Shown: positions 8,170-17,890, counted from the stretch's first letter. The stretch is DNA of 56,314 nucleotides from CAYLQA01 sp964385695 (GCA_964385695.1 CAYLQA010000020.1:1-56314), one strand, 5' to 3'. Made by a program: numbers and translations. Notes: a model not told the origin generated them from the sequence alone.

Positions 8170-9834
8170 TCAGTTAGGATTTTCCAATGACCGGATTCCT
8201 TTTCTCAAAAAAAACAAAGAAAGAAAAACCGCCAAGGCAAAAGTGATCATTGCCCAAGCGATTAAAATGCCGATTTCGCCAATTTGTAGTTGAGTACTTT
8301 GCATCCATTTTTTCACGAGTTTATAGGCAGGGTAGGCACCTAAAAATATCACGATCAGTTCAAAGGACATGGCAGTCAGCAAATAAAGTATCACCCCCAT
8401 GCTGCCCAAAGAACTGGCTCGGCTTTCCGCCTTAAAATCTGCATATATAGCGCCAAAGCCAAGGGCCATGGCCAAAATTGTCCAGGTAATAAGGAGGCCG
8501 GCGCCGACTGAGAGCCAAGCCATGGGGCCGGATATCTGTAACAGGTGGTTGGAGGCGATGAGCAAAAGCAGGGTCATTAAGGTAAATGGCACCCAATAAA
8601 AAAGATACTTTGTGGCAAGAAAGCGAGCCAAGGAGATAGGGGCGTTTTGAATAATGTAAAATGCCCCACCTTCGCTGCTTATGGCCGGGTAAACAAAACG
8701 GGCTGCCAGCGAGGCCACCATGAAACCGGTGAGGCCGATGTTGAGAAAAGAGATGAGGTTGGTGAGATACTCTTCCGCCATATAGGATCTGTCCACCGGC
8801 AGCATCTTGAAGTTGTAAAGATAGACAATGATCAGGGCGGCGATCATAAAAAGCTGCGACCATTCGGCAGAGTCCCGCAACAGCAGCTTTGACTCCTTGC
8901 GGAAAACCCAACGAAAAATGTGCCTATCCGGCTTGCTCGGCCCCTTAAAACGTCGATAGCCGCCAAAAGATTCCTGAGCCTTGGTGAAACCGGAGAAAAA
9001 CCATCTGTTCATGGTCCATTCTCCAAGAATGAAAAGGGAAACAGGAGTGGTGATGATCAGGCCCAGCAGCAGCCAGTCAATCTCTTGATCCAAAAGATAG
9101 AGCGATAAGAGGTTTGAGGCCCAGGCTGCCGGTACGTATGGGCCGGCCGGGGTTGAAAGGGCGGAAAGATACTCGATGAAATGGGCATACTTGTCTGGGT
9201 TTACCAGGTCTTCGGGGCGCAGAAGGCGGAACATGAGGTATAAGAAAAGACCGAAGCATAAAGAAAGGTAGAGGACGATATCCTTGGTGCGCCTGGCCGG
9301 GAAGATATTGACCAGAATAACAGTCGCTAAGGTGCCGAATGAGGTGGCAGCAAGGGCGGTACAAAAAATGGCGATAAGCAACATAGGCCAGTAAAGCGGA
9401 CCGGCGGAAAAAACCTGACCGTATGCAAGAAAGATTGGTGTTGAGAAGAGGATCATCATCCAGGCAGTAAAGACAGTGGTTGAAGAGTAACGCATGCTGA
9501 AGAGTTGGGCCGGGGTCACAGGTGCGGCAAAGAGGATTTCGTTGTCCTGGGAAAGAAACAGGCTAGAGACCGCAGAGACCATGCAGGAAAAAATCACCAT
9601 GGCAAAGAGAATGATCCACGACATCTGAAAAATTTTCAGGCTGAGAATAATGCCCAGCTCGTTTTGCTGGTGGAAATAGCTGACCGTTTTTTGCGACAGC
9701 AAATAAAGGAGCAGGCAGATGCCAAGGCAGAAAGCAAGAGTGGCAAAGGTTTTTACAGGTATGGTGCCGTCCGGGAAAAAACGGTTTTTAGCACTGAGAT
9801 AAAACGGGGTGTGAAGTATTCTTCGTTTACCCAT
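8170..9834 (-). CDS. ABC-2 type permease of the operon's exporter
   Basis: A 554-residue membrane protein with about 12-14 hydrophobic segments in two blocks separated by a basic cytoplasmic loop (about 290-325). It resembles the large 'putative ABC transporter permease subunit' group (ABC_tran_2) rather than classic six-helix ABC-2 proteins. Residues 85-105 (SSLFLSQDNEILFAAPVTP) are typical of that family. It is the last gene of the run that contains the cognate ATPase (12166-12945), separated from it by a GGDEF gene. Substrate unknown. Confidence 0.78.
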   Translation of the reverse strand: MGKRRILHTPFYLSAKNRFFPDGTIPVKTFATLAFCLGICLLLYLLSQKTVSYFHQQNELGIILSLKIFQMSWIILFAMVIFSCMVSAVSSLFLSQDNEILFAAPVTPAQLFSMRYSSTTVFTAWMMILFSTPIFLAYGQVFSAGPLYWPMLLIAIFCTALAATSFGTLATVILVNIFPARRTKDIVLYLSLCFGLFLYLMFRLLRPEDLVNPDKYAHFIEYLSALSTPAGPYVPAAWASNLLSLYLLDQEIDWLLLGLIITTPVSLFILGEWTMNRWFFSGFTKAQESFGGYRRFKGPSKPDRHIFRWVFRKESKLLLRDSAEWSQLFMIAALIIVYLYNFKMLPVDRSYMAEEYLTNLISFLNIGLTGFMVASLAARFVYPAISSEGGAFYIIQNAPISLARFLATKYLFYWVPFTLMTLLLLIASNHLLQISGPMAWLSVGAGLLITWTILAMALGFGAIYADFKAESRASSLGSMGVILYLLTAMSFELIVIFLGAYPAYKLVKKWMQSTQLQIGEIGILIAWAMITFALAVFLSLFFLRKGIRSLENPN

Positions 9835-9876
9835 TAGCGTGCGGGAATAGTTTTAGAAAAATTACACCAAGTCGGA

Positions 9877-12150
9877 TCAGTTGGCGCTGAAAAATGAGAA
9901 ATCGTTACCATTTTTTTCCTTGGTCAGATACATGGCCTCGTCCGCTTTTTGCAAGAGGGCTTCGATGTCATTGTCATCATCCGGGTACATGCTGATGCCG
10001 ATACTGACGGCAATATCAAGCTCCTTGTCTTGAGTTTTGACAGGGGCCCTGAATGTCTTCAGTAATTTTTTAGCAACGGTTATGGCATCTTTCTTTTTTG
10101 CCACATCGTGAATGACGACCACGAATTCATCTCCCCCCATGCGAGCTACAGTGTCAGACTCGCGTACGCTGGCTTGCAAACGTCTGGCTACTTCCTCTAG
10201 AACCGTGTCCCCGGCATGATGGCCCAAGGTGTCGTTAATCTGCTTGAATTTATCAAGATCCATGTAAAAGATAGCGATCTTCTTCCGGTGGCGATTGGCA
10301 AGTACCATGGCCTGGGCCAAGCGGTCCGGCAAGAGATGGCGGTTGATGAGGCCGGTGAGCGGATCATGATGGGCCAAAAAGGCGATACGCATTTCAGCCC
10401 AGTGTCGTTGTACAGCCAGGGCATAGAGTGAAGCCATGTGCTCCAGCGTGGCCTGATCTTTCAGGCTAAAATCGTTGGGGGCGTTGGCAAGGGTGATCAT
10501 ACCGATGAATTTGCCATCGAGCATGGCCGGGACTGCCAGTGCATTTTTCATAGTGACATGGCCCGGGGGATGTCCTCCTCCACGGGGATCATTTTCAACA
10601 TCGTTGGAGAGCAGGGTCGCTTTATTGTTTACAACCCAGCCAAGCAGCCCTTCCGGATTATGCAGCACAACCGGTGATTCCGCCGCAGTGCACTGGTCTG
10701 AAACATCTGCAGAAATGATCGGTGCATGCAGCTTCCCGCTTTGTCTATCAACATAGGCGACGAGGCCATAATCGCAGGGGATAAGTTGCTGGGCTTCTTG
10801 CAGTAAAACTTTGGAGATGTCTCCCAAAGTGTCTGCGGAGATGATCATTTGCGAGACCTTGGCCATGGTCTCGTTCAGGGTCAGTTGGAAGGAGAGTTTA
10901 GTCTCAGCATTTTTCTGTTCACTCACATCCTCGAAAATGGCAACCACCTCACCGGAGGGCAGCTTGTACACGTAATTTTCCCGCCAGCCGCTGACTCGTT
11001 TTCCTTTATAACGAGTGGCTGGAAGTTTTTCAGGCAGGCCTGAGTTCCAGACGCGCTGTAAAATTTCAATCAGCCCGAGCTTCTTAACACCGGGAAAGAT
11101 ATCCAGCAGTTTTCTGCCGATGACCTTTTCCTTTTTTATTTTTTCAATCTGCTCTGCTGCCTGGTTGAAGTCGATAAAGACAAAGTCGTTACACCCTTTA
11201 TCCACTGGCTTCATGACTGCCACACCGCTGCTCATGTTGTCAAACAGCTCACGGAACCTTGTCTCGCTGGCCTGGATTTCCACCTCGGATTCATGCTGCC
11301 CACTGATATCCGTAACTATGGCAATGATGGTGTGGGTCCCATCATGTTTGACCTGCAAAAAACTGAGTGAGACATATCTCTCCTTTAATGTTAACGGGAT
11401 CTTGTGTTCATTAAAGGCGGGAAAGCTATCCGGGGTAGATATTGCACTGCTCACAGCATCATGGGCATCCTCAAACAGGTCAGCAAAGTGTGTGGCCAGG
11501 AGTTTTTCTTCCTCGGTGGAGCATAACTCCACAGCCGCAGGGTTGGCAAAGATGATTTTTCCTTCCAGGGTCAGCTCAAAGACCCCTTCAGACATGTTGT
11601 TAACAATAGCCTCAAAATGCTTTTGCGAGGAGAGCAGTTCTTTGGTGATGGCCTGGAGCTTGGTGCCTTCCAGCCCAAGAATTTGCCGGGTTGAGTCCTC
11701 AGGAGCACTGCCGGCTTTATCGACCGAATCGAGAATATGTTTTTGAATAGACTTGAGGGAACCTTTGGCAACGCAAGCATCAGCCCCGAATTCCCGATAG
11801 TTGATATTGGTTTCTGCGGCAATGGCCGAGAGCACCACAATATATGTTTCCTGAAAGTTGGGCATGCTGCGGATGATGCGGCATAGTTTTTCGCCACTGA
11901 TGTTCGGCATGACCAGATCAAGAAAGATAACATCCGGTTCGTAGACCTCAAGCACTCCAAGGGCTGCCAGGCCATCGTTGGCTGTCATGACCTCATGCCC
12001 TTCTTTCTCCAGTACGCTGCCAACCATTTTGAGAATCATTGGGTGGTTGTCAACTACGAGAACTTTTTTGCCCATGGCTACTTTGTTTCGTTTTCTTGTT
12101 AGGAATTGATTGTTCAAATAATTATGGATGAGGTCTTTGCCAGTTGTCAA
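9877..12150 (-). CDS. response regulator with PAS, GAF and GGDEF domains (diguanylate cyclase)
   Basis: Domains in order: receiver (about 27-145; phospho-acceptor Asp78 in VIFLDLVMP), two PAS domains (about 180-300 and 305-420), GAF (about 440-590) and GGDEF (about 600-757). The catalytic GGDEF is intact, and an inhibitory-site RESD lies five residues before it, so c-di-GMP synthesis with product feedback is expected. There is no transmembrane segment. Start uncertain: a TTG start at 12150 follows the ABC ATPase stop by 15 nt, but ATG at 12075 (MGKKVLVVDN) fits the family start better. Its place between the ATPase and permease genes couples the exporter to c-di-GMP signalling. Confidence 0.85.
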   Translation of the reverse strand: MTTGKDLIHNYLNNQFLTRKRNKVAMGKKVLVVDNHPMILKMVGSVLEKEGHEVMTANDGLAALGVLEVYEPDVIFLDLVMPNISGEKLCRIIRSMPNFQETYIVVLSAIAAETNINYREFGADACVAKGSLKSIQKHILDSVDKAGSAPEDSTRQILGLEGTKLQAITKELLSSQKHFEAIVNNMSEGVFELTLEGKIIFANPAAVELCSTEEEKLLATHFADLFEDAHDAVSSAISTPDSFPAFNEHKIPLTLKERYVSLSFLQVKHDGTHTIIAIVTDISGQHESEVEIQASETRFRELFDNMSSGVAVMKPVDKGCNDFVFIDFNQAAEQIEKIKKEKVIGRKLLDIFPGVKKLGLIEILQRVWNSGLPEKLPATRYKGKRVSGWRENYVYKLPSGEVVAIFEDVSEQKNAETKLSFQLTLNETMAKVSQMIISADTLGDISKVLLQEAQQLIPCDYGLVAYVDRQSGKLHAPIISADVSDQCTAAESPVVLHNPEGLLGWVVNNKATLLSNDVENDPRGGGHPPGHVTMKNALAVPAMLDGKFIGMITLANAPNDFSLKDQATLEHMASLYALAVQRHWAEMRIAFLAHHDPLTGLINRHLLPDRLAQAMVLANRHRKKIAIFYMDLDKFKQINDTLGHHAGDTVLEEVARRLQASVRESDTVARMGGDEFVVVIHDVAKKKDAITVAKKLLKTFRAPVKTQDKELDIAVSIGISMYPDDDNDIEALLQKADEAMYLTKEKNGNDFSFFSAN

Positions 12151-12165
12151 ACCAGGGTATTCATT

Positions 12166-12945
12166 TTAGCCCTGTAGGGCGGAGATGACCGCCTGAAGCT
12201 CCTGGGTGCCGGTCAGTTCCAAAAAGATGTCTTCAAGGCCACTTTGCTCAAGGCGCGCTTTGCGCCTGAGAGATGCCAGGTCACCCATGACCCTGATTTC
12301 GCCCTGGACAATGATGGCTATTCGGTCACAGAGTTCTTCTGCGATTTCAAGGGAATGGGTGGAAAGAAAAATGCTTGCCCCACTGCGGGCGTGTTTTTTG
12401 AAGAGTTCTTTTACAATGCGTGCGCTCTTAGGGTCCAGGCCGACCATGGGCTCATCTACTATCAGCAAAGGGGGCTTCAGCATAAAGGCGGAACTCATGA
12501 TAAGTTTTTGCCGCATGCCGTGGGAGTAGCTCTCTATTAGATGATCCTGCCAGCCTTCAAGATCAAACAGCTCAAGAAAATAGGGCACGCTTTTTTCAAA
12601 ATCTTTATCTGTTAAGCCATACAGGCTGGCGATAAAGGCCAGAAACTCTAAGCCCGTTAATTTTTCATAGAGATAGGGGCGATCCGGTATGTAGCCGGTC
12701 TGCTGTTTGCATCGCTCAGGCTCACGAGCAAGGTCGGCCCCATTGATATATATGCTGCCGCAATCCGGTTTGAGCAGGCCTGCCAGCATTTTAATGGTCG
12801 TGGTTTTTCCGGCGCCGTTTGGTCCGAGAAAACCAAAAATCTCCCCAGGTTTTACGCTGAGGTTGATATTGTCGACCGCAGCGTAATCACCAAATTTTTT
12901 GCCCAGATTGTGAATCTCAAGGGTATTTTTAAAATCTTCCGTCAT
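12166..12945 (-). CDS. ABC exporter ATP-binding subunit
   Basis: A 259-residue ATPase of the DRA/ABC-2 export type: Walker A GPNGAGKT (41-48), degenerate signature SHGMRQK (141-147), Walker B LLIVDEP (160-166), and the ABC-2 class insertion around LYEKLTG. The start ATG overlaps the transglutaminase stop by 4 nt, so translation is coupled. The permease is encoded two genes downstream. Such pairs move lipids, glycans or peptides outward; nothing here fixes the cargo. Confidence 0.88.
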   Translation of the reverse strand: MTEDFKNTLEIHNLGKKFGDYAAVDNINLSVKPGEIFGFLGPNGAGKTTTIKMLAGLLKPDCGSIYINGADLAREPERCKQQTGYIPDRPYLYEKLTGLEFLAFIASLYGLTDKDFEKSVPYFLELFDLEGWQDHLIESYSHGMRQKLIMSSAFMLKPPLLIVDEPMVGLDPKSARIVKELFKKHARSGASIFLSTHSLEIAEELCDRIAIIVQGEIRVMGDLASLRRKARLEQSGLEDIFLELTGTQELQAVISALQG

Positions 12946-14402
12946 GGTTCCCTCGTACTTGTCTCAACCACCTCAATGGAGAGGTTGTTGATCAGGCCTC
13001 CTATGGCAAGCATTTCTTTGGTTTCGCCTTCGATGAATTTGACATGAGAGACATCGGTTGGAAATTGATTGGTGGTTGTGTCGATACTGTACCAGTTCTC
13101 GTCCAGACAAACCTCGTTCCAGGCATGATAATAAAAGCTGCCCTGCATAAAGACCAGACCAGCGGCGATTTTCGTAGGTATTCCAATACTGCGGGCCAAG
13201 GCCGTAAAGAGGGCGGCATGCTCGTTACAGTCCCCTTTTTTATTGTGTAGCGTGGTCACGGCATCTGGGATTCCTACGACCGGTCTTTTCTCGATATTTT
13301 GCTCGATCCAGTTGGCAATTTGTTTGACCTGGGCAAGTTGATTTGTGTTTGTCGAGGTTAAAGATGTCGAAAGGGCAACAATATCCTGGTGCTTGGTTTG
13401 GATATAGGGGGAGGCGACCAGCCATTGGGGCTGGTTGCGGCATTGATTGATGGTTGTCTCAGGGAGGCGCTCCTTGGTAATGGTTAAAACGTTGTCCAGG
13501 TAATCCTGCCTGCCGCCGGAAAGCTCAAAGCCATTATCCTTCGGGAGGCTGATTTTCAGACGGAGGGCTTTGGCTGAAACAAGGTCAGGCATTTTCCCGG
13601 TCAGCGGCACGGCAACGGATTTGAGCAGGTCGCTTTTGGTTTCGCCTATAGCAAGCGCCTGGAATTTTGGTTCGGCAAGAAAGACAAAACCGGCCGGGGA
13701 TTCTTCCTTTATGACCCTGCCGTTGTTATCCAACCAACTGTTGACCCGTATCCCGGAGACCGACTCAACAAAATGATGCAGGAGATGTACCCGACCCTTG
13801 AGCAGAATCTTTTCCTCTCCCTTATATTCCAGGGTGGAGTCCTGGCCGCTTAAGGAGAATGGGTCGAAGAATGGAATTTTAAACTTATCACCCTTTTCCA
13901 GTCCCTCTTTAAGGAGGTAAGCGCGTTGGTTGGTGGCAAGCATGGCCGGTTTGGAGAGCAGCAAGCTGTCTGTGATGGTGTCCTTGCCGGTATGCAGGGT
14001 GAAATCAATCCGGCGGCCAGCGGCCTTGCCTGTGGCGTTCATTTTGTAAAAGGGGGAGGAAAAGGAAAAAGAAAAATCAATAAGGTGCAGGTACACGTCC
14101 AACTGCGCCACCAGAGACATCTTGATGGGCTGGACCTCGCCCAGCACTTTGATGTTAAGATGTGCCTTCTGGTTAAGGGTAAAGCCATTATCATTCGGGC
14201 TCAGCCGGTTTTGCACATAGCCGATGCGCTGGCCGGTAAAGTAGACGCCAAGATAACTTTCCTCCTTGCTCCTGGCCAGGATCTGGGCCTCTTTTACCTC
14301 AACCTGTTCGATAAGGAGATCCCGGCCCAAGAGCCAGGCAAAAAGCCCGAGCCAAAGCAGGATAAAGCAGATGCGGAAAATTGTGGGCTTATCTGTTTTC
14401 AT
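12942..14402 (-). CDS. membrane-anchored transglutaminase-like protein
   Basis: A 486-residue protein with one N-terminal membrane helix (about 8-26), a long periplasmic beta-rich region (about 45-330) and a transglutaminase-like domain (about 340-445). The catalytic triad is visible: Cys392 in KKGDCNEH, His426 in YYHAWNEV, Asp441 in YSIDTT. Bacterial members are peptidases or cross-linkers of envelope polypeptides; the exact reaction is unknown. It lies 19 nt after the stress-protein gene and overlaps the ABC ATPase by 4 nt. That tight coupling suggests that it modifies something moved by, or associated with, the ABC-2 exporter. Confidence 0.82.
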   Translation of the reverse strand: MKTDKPTIFRICFILLWLGLFAWLLGRDLLIEQVEVKEAQILARSKEESYLGVYFTGQRIGYVQNRLSPNDNGFTLNQKAHLNIKVLGEVQPIKMSLVAQLDVYLHLIDFSFSFSSPFYKMNATGKAAGRRIDFTLHTGKDTITDSLLLSKPAMLATNQRAYLLKEGLEKGDKFKIPFFDPFSLSGQDSTLEYKGEEKILLKGRVHLLHHFVESVSGIRVNSWLDNNGRVIKEESPAGFVFLAEPKFQALAIGETKSDLLKSVAVPLTGKMPDLVSAKALRLKISLPKDNGFELSGGRQDYLDNVLTITKERLPETTINQCRNQPQWLVASPYIQTKHQDIVALSTSLTSTNTNQLAQVKQIANWIEQNIEKRPVVGIPDAVTTLHNKKGDCNEHAALFTALARSIGIPTKIAAGLVFMQGSFYYHAWNEVCLDENWYSIDTTTNQFPTDVSHVKFIEGETKEMLAIGGLINNLSIEVVETSTREP

Positions 14403-14421
14403 GCCCAGAGAGTACCTGTGT

Positions 14422-15357
14422 TCAGCCGACTACCCAAAGGGCGACCTGCTCGGCCATAAAGAGAACTCGGTCGGATACGCCCTTGAAAACCCCTTTGTCG
14501 ATATCAATGCCGCGGCGTCCCATCACAATGGTGCCGTATTCGTCGATTAAGGCCTGGCGCATGATCTGTCGACTCGGGTCGATTCCCTTGACGGTCTGCA
14601 GCCAATTAATCTTTGACTCGGGAAAACCATTGTCAATCAGTAGCTGCTTGGGCCCGTGAAAGAGGCTGTCCGGCCTGCTAAGGTTTTTGTCGCACCACTC
14701 CTTGCCCCACATGGCGTAAAAATCCTGGGGATTGATAGCCGGCCTGTTTGCCAGCATGGCTGCCGAATGAAACAGGGTCACCTCTGCACAGGGGTTGTCT
14801 GAAATGATAAAAGAAAGATGGTCAATAGCTTTGAGTGAATGGAAGGTGCCGTCAACCGGGACCAGGAATTTGCAGGAGTTGACTTTGCCGTCGATGATCC
14901 AAATAGGAACGTTGCCGCATTTTTGCAGGATGCTGGCAGAGACGCTGCCCATGAACATTTCTTCAAGCTTACCTATGCCGCGACGGCCAACGAGCAGGGC
15001 ATCGAATTTTTCTTTCTTTGCCTTGAGGATGATATCCTGTGCCACCCCCATATGAGAAAGACAGACCTCGGTGCTGATCTGCTCTTCTGTGATCTGGTAT
15101 TTTTTGAGCTGGGTGATGGCCTGCTGCATGTATTTTTTTTTGGCGTAGAGCTTATCGCGTACAGCAGGGCTGACAACGTTCATCAACTCGTCATCGCTGA
15201 GCCATTGGCGGGCAGCCGTTGAGGCGGCGCCGGATTGACAGATGCAAAGCAGATGAAACCGCGCCTCACTTACGCCTGAAAAAAGTTTGCCGATATAATG
15301 CAGCGCGTTTGTACTGTATGGAGAGCCGTCAACGGCTATGAGAATTTTGCGTTCCAT
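14422..15357 (-). CDS. tandem universal stress protein (two Usp domains)
   Basis: A 311-residue cytoplasmic protein made of two Usp domains (about 1-150 and 160-311). Each has an ATP-binding loop of the G-x2-G-x9-G-S/T type: GRRGIGKLEEMFMGSVS in the first and GRRGIDIDKGVFKGVS in the second. GGGAGGAGG 10 nt before ATG 15357 is a strong ribosome site. It is the first gene of the transglutaminase/ABC/GGDEF run and lies 86 nt after kamA. Usp proteins bind ATP and modulate partners under stress; the partner here is unknown. Confidence 0.87.
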   Translation of the reverse strand: MERKILIAVDGSPYSTNALHYIGKLFSGVSEARFHLLCICQSGAASTAARQWLSDDELMNVVSPAVRDKLYAKKKYMQQAITQLKKYQITEEQISTEVCLSHMGVAQDIILKAKKEKFDALLVGRRGIGKLEEMFMGSVSASILQKCGNVPIWIIDGKVNSCKFLVPVDGTFHSLKAIDHLSFIISDNPCAEVTLFHSAAMLANRPAINPQDFYAMWGKEWCDKNLSRPDSLFHGPKQLLIDNGFPESKINWLQTVKGIDPSRQIMRQALIDEYGTIVMGRRGIDIDKGVFKGVSDRVLFMAEQVALWVVG

Positions 15358-15443
15358 GCTGAGTATGCCTCCTCCCTAACTAAATGGTACCATCCATAAA
15401 GGTAAGAAGACAACGCAGGAGAGGAAAAAGAAGTCGCTTTTTT

Positions 15444-16490
15444 TTACAGGTCGTTGTGGTAGGTGCAGGTTCTGCCCTGATAGTTGCTGAAGACGAGATT
15501 TTTCCCGTAGGACTGGACATAATCAGGCAACATGGGGATCTTGCCGCCTCCGCCCGGCGCATCCACGGCAAAGGTAGGCACGGCCATGCCAGAGGTGTGG
15601 CCGATGAGTTCTTTCATGATGGCAATACCCGTTTCAACCGGGGTGCGGAAGTGATTGGTGCCCTTGGTCATGTCGGTCTGGAAAAGATAGTAAGGCTTGA
15701 CCCGGATGGTAAGAAGCTTGGCCATGAGGGTCTTGATCGTCTCGACATCGTCATTCACCCCTTTTAATAAAACGGTCTGGTTGCCCAGAGGGATTCCTGC
15801 ATTGGCAAGTCGGGCACAGGCAGTGGCTGCCTCCGAGGTGATCTCAGCCGGGTGGTTGAAGTGGGTGTTGATATACAAGGGGTGAAACCGTTTGAGTAAT
15901 GCGGCCAGGCGAAGGGTGACGCGCATGGGAAAGGTGCAGGGCACCCGGGAACCGATGCGGATAATCTCGATGGAAGGAATTCTTCGTAACTCGCTTAATA
16001 TAAAGCCCAGCGTTTCATCCGGCAAAAGAAGCGGATCTCCGCCTGAGATCAACACATCCTTGATTGCCGGTGTCTTTTTCAGGTAGGCAAAGCCGGCCGC
16101 AAGGGTGTTCTTGTTGATCTGCATCTCCTTGGTGCCGACTTTTCGCTTTCTGGTGCAAAAGCGGCAGTATAAAGCGCATTGGCCGGCAACCAGAAACAGG
16201 GCTCGGTCCGGGTACTTGTGGACCAGGTTGGGAACAGGGCTTAAGTCCTCCTCCGCCAAAGGGTCTTCATAACAAATTGAATCAGCAAGTTCCAGAGTGT
16301 TTGGCACGGCCTGGCGTAAAAGGGGCAGGCCATGTTTTTTGATCAGGGCAAGATAATAGGGATTTATCCGCATGGGATAATGCTGGACCACCTTCTCGAT
16401 CTCTGCCGGATCAACATCAAGGAGGGCGGAGAGTTCAGCAGGATTGGTTATGCTTTTTTTGAGCAGCGCTTTCCAGTTTGCCATCTTCAT
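15444..16490 (-). CDS. KamA-family radical SAM aminomutase (lysine 2,3-aminomutase-like)
   Basis: A 348-residue radical SAM/PLP enzyme. The cluster motif C105-x3-C109-x2-C112 (CALYCRFC), the SAM-binding GGDP at about 150, and the PLP lysine Lys317 in DAPGGGGKIP are all visible, as are carboxylates at the substrate-lysine positions (Asp248, Asp310). It converts L-lysine to beta-lysine or a protein-bound equivalent. The short length resembles EpmB and compact KamA proteins, not the ~415-residue clostridial enzyme. No acetyltransferase (AblB) for N-acetyl-beta-lysine osmolyte and no EpmA lies nearby, so the pathway is open. Confidence 0.82.
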   Translation of the reverse strand: MKMANWKALLKKSITNPAELSALLDVDPAEIEKVVQHYPMRINPYYLALIKKHGLPLLRQAVPNTLELADSICYEDPLAEEDLSPVPNLVHKYPDRALFLVAGQCALYCRFCTRKRKVGTKEMQINKNTLAAGFAYLKKTPAIKDVLISGGDPLLLPDETLGFILSELRRIPSIEIIRIGSRVPCTFPMRVTLRLAALLKRFHPLYINTHFNHPAEITSEAATACARLANAGIPLGNQTVLLKGVNDDVETIKTLMAKLLTIRVKPYYLFQTDMTKGTNHFRTPVETGIAIMKELIGHTSGMAVPTFAVDAPGGGGKIPMLPDYVQSYGKNLVFSNYQGRTCTYHNDL

Positions 16491-16611
16491 AAATCAGGAG
16501 TTGAGTTTCAAAAGAGCAACTACCTTAGTCAACATCTCACCCGCTTGCAATGCACTTTGTTTTTCCGTGATTTTTCTGAGAAAAATAAAGGAGATAAATC
16601 CCCTTATCTCT

Positions 16612-16641
16612 TGACAGCAAGTGGGGGAATTTAGTGTAATT
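16612..16641 (+). promoter_or_regulatory. promoter of the binding-protein/kinase/malic-enzyme operon
   Basis: TTGACA (16612-16617), an 18-bp spacer and TGTAAT (16636-16641) fit sigma-70. The start site would lie near 16648, giving an 85-nt leader before the ATG at 16733, which has GGGGGAG just upstream. Confidence 0.6.
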
Positions 16642-16732
16642 TATTGTGGAAACTGTGCGTGGGCAGCAGCCTTTTTTTTAAGGTGAAGACGTACAGAAAA
16701 GGGGGAAGTGTTTTAACTCGGGGGAGCATGTT

Positions 16733-17872
16733 ATGAGTGACCGGCGTTTTTGTGGGAAATTGTTTTTTAGCGGTTTTGTTGTTTGCCTGGCGTTGCTGTT
16801 GGCCTGGGGCTGCGAACAAGAAAAAGAGCCGATCAAGATCGGCCTTGCCATTAATCTCAGTGGGCGCGGTGGAACGGCTGGCGAGTATATACGAGATGGC
16901 GTCCTGCTTGCTGTTGAGGATGTGAATGCTGCGGGCGGCATTAACGGCAGACCCCTCACCTTGCTGGTGGAGGATGACAAAAACGACAAAGACAATATTA
17001 AGACCGTTGATGAACGGCTTATGAGCCAGGGCGTTATCGCCATCATCGGCCACTCTTATTCTCAAAATACCCTTTATGCCCACCCTGTGGTGACAAAACA
17101 AAACACCCTGCTCTTTACGCCCTATACGGCAACGACCAAGCTGACCGGGAAAAACGATCTCTTCTGTAGAACATCCGTGGACAATAATCTTTATGGCAAG
17201 GCCTTGTCTTCGCTTCTCAATAAAGAGGGCATCACCAATGTCTCGTTTTTGCTCGATATGTCCAATCCCAGCTTTGTAGAAGATTATCTTGAGCGCACCA
17301 CTGCCCGCTATGGAGGCAAAGTTACTCCTGTTCGCTTCAACTCCAAAAAAGAGGTGGATTGGCCGCGAATCACCAAGGAGTTGCTTGTTCCAGGTCCCCA
17401 GGCCGTGGTGATGCTTACGGAGGTTTCCATGACAGGAATCGGTGCGCAGAAGTTACGCGCAAAAGGGTTTTCCGGTGGTTTGTTTGCCACTCTGTGGGCC
17501 CAGACCCCGGAGCTTGCCCGTTATGGCGGCAAAGCGGTAGAGGGGATGAAGATCCTGACCTTTATCAACCCGAATATCGATTCAGCGCAATACAAGGCAT
17601 TTAACGCCAAAATGAAGCAGAAATTCAACAAGCCTGCCACGGCTCGTTCAGCAAGGTCCTACGAAGCGGTTCAGATCCTGGCGGACGCCCTGAAAGAATG
17701 CCCGGCCAACCCCACGGCAGCGGATCTGAAAACAGCCATGCTTAAAATGAAATTTACTACCTTAATGGGGCCGGTGAGTTTTGACCCATCGTGCGATGTC
17801 GCCCGTCCTGTATATGTTGTTTCCGTGCAGGATGGAAAATTTATAACCATCGGAGAAGCTGAGGTTCATTGA
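16733..17872 (+). CDS. LivJ-type periplasmic binding lipoprotein, probable sensor subunit
   Basis: A 379-residue type-1 periplasmic binding protein. A hydrophobic signal ends at a lipobox-like LAWGC (Cys27), so it is probably lipid-anchored. The mature part begins IKIGLAINLSGRGG..., the usual branched-chain amino acid/amide-binding (Peripla_BP_6) opening. GGGGGAG 7 nt before ATG supports the start. No LivHMGF permease or ATPase genes are near; instead the next gene, 18 nt on, is a Cache-type hybrid histidine kinase. I infer a ligand-presenting partner for the kinase, not an uptake component. The ligand is unknown. Confidence 0.82.
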   Translation: MSDRRFCGKLFFSGFVVCLALLLAWGCEQEKEPIKIGLAINLSGRGGTAGEYIRDGVLLAVEDVNAAGGINGRPLTLLVEDDKNDKDNIKTVDERLMSQGVIAIIGHSYSQNTLYAHPVVTKQNTLLFTPYTATTKLTGKNDLFCRTSVDNNLYGKALSSLLNKEGITNVSFLLDMSNPSFVEDYLERTTARYGGKVTPVRFNSKKEVDWPRITKELLVPGPQAVVMLTEVSMTGIGAQKLRAKGFSGGLFATLWAQTPELARYGGKAVEGMKILTFINPNIDSAQYKAFNAKMKQKFNKPATARSARSYEAVQILADALKECPANPTAADLKTAMLKMKFTTLMGPVSFDPSCDVARPVYVVSVQDGKFITIGEAEVH

Positions 17873-17890
17873 ACTTGGAGTACTTGAAGC

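Noticed and set aside
11015..11746. 243-codon plus-strand ORF
   Set aside because: It is antisense to the PAS/GAF/GGDEF gene, with low-complexity Ser/Leu composition typical of shadow frames.
15384..15393. ATGGTACCAT palindrome before the tandem Usp gene
   Set aside because: Ten bases only, with no promoter match around it; could easily be chance.
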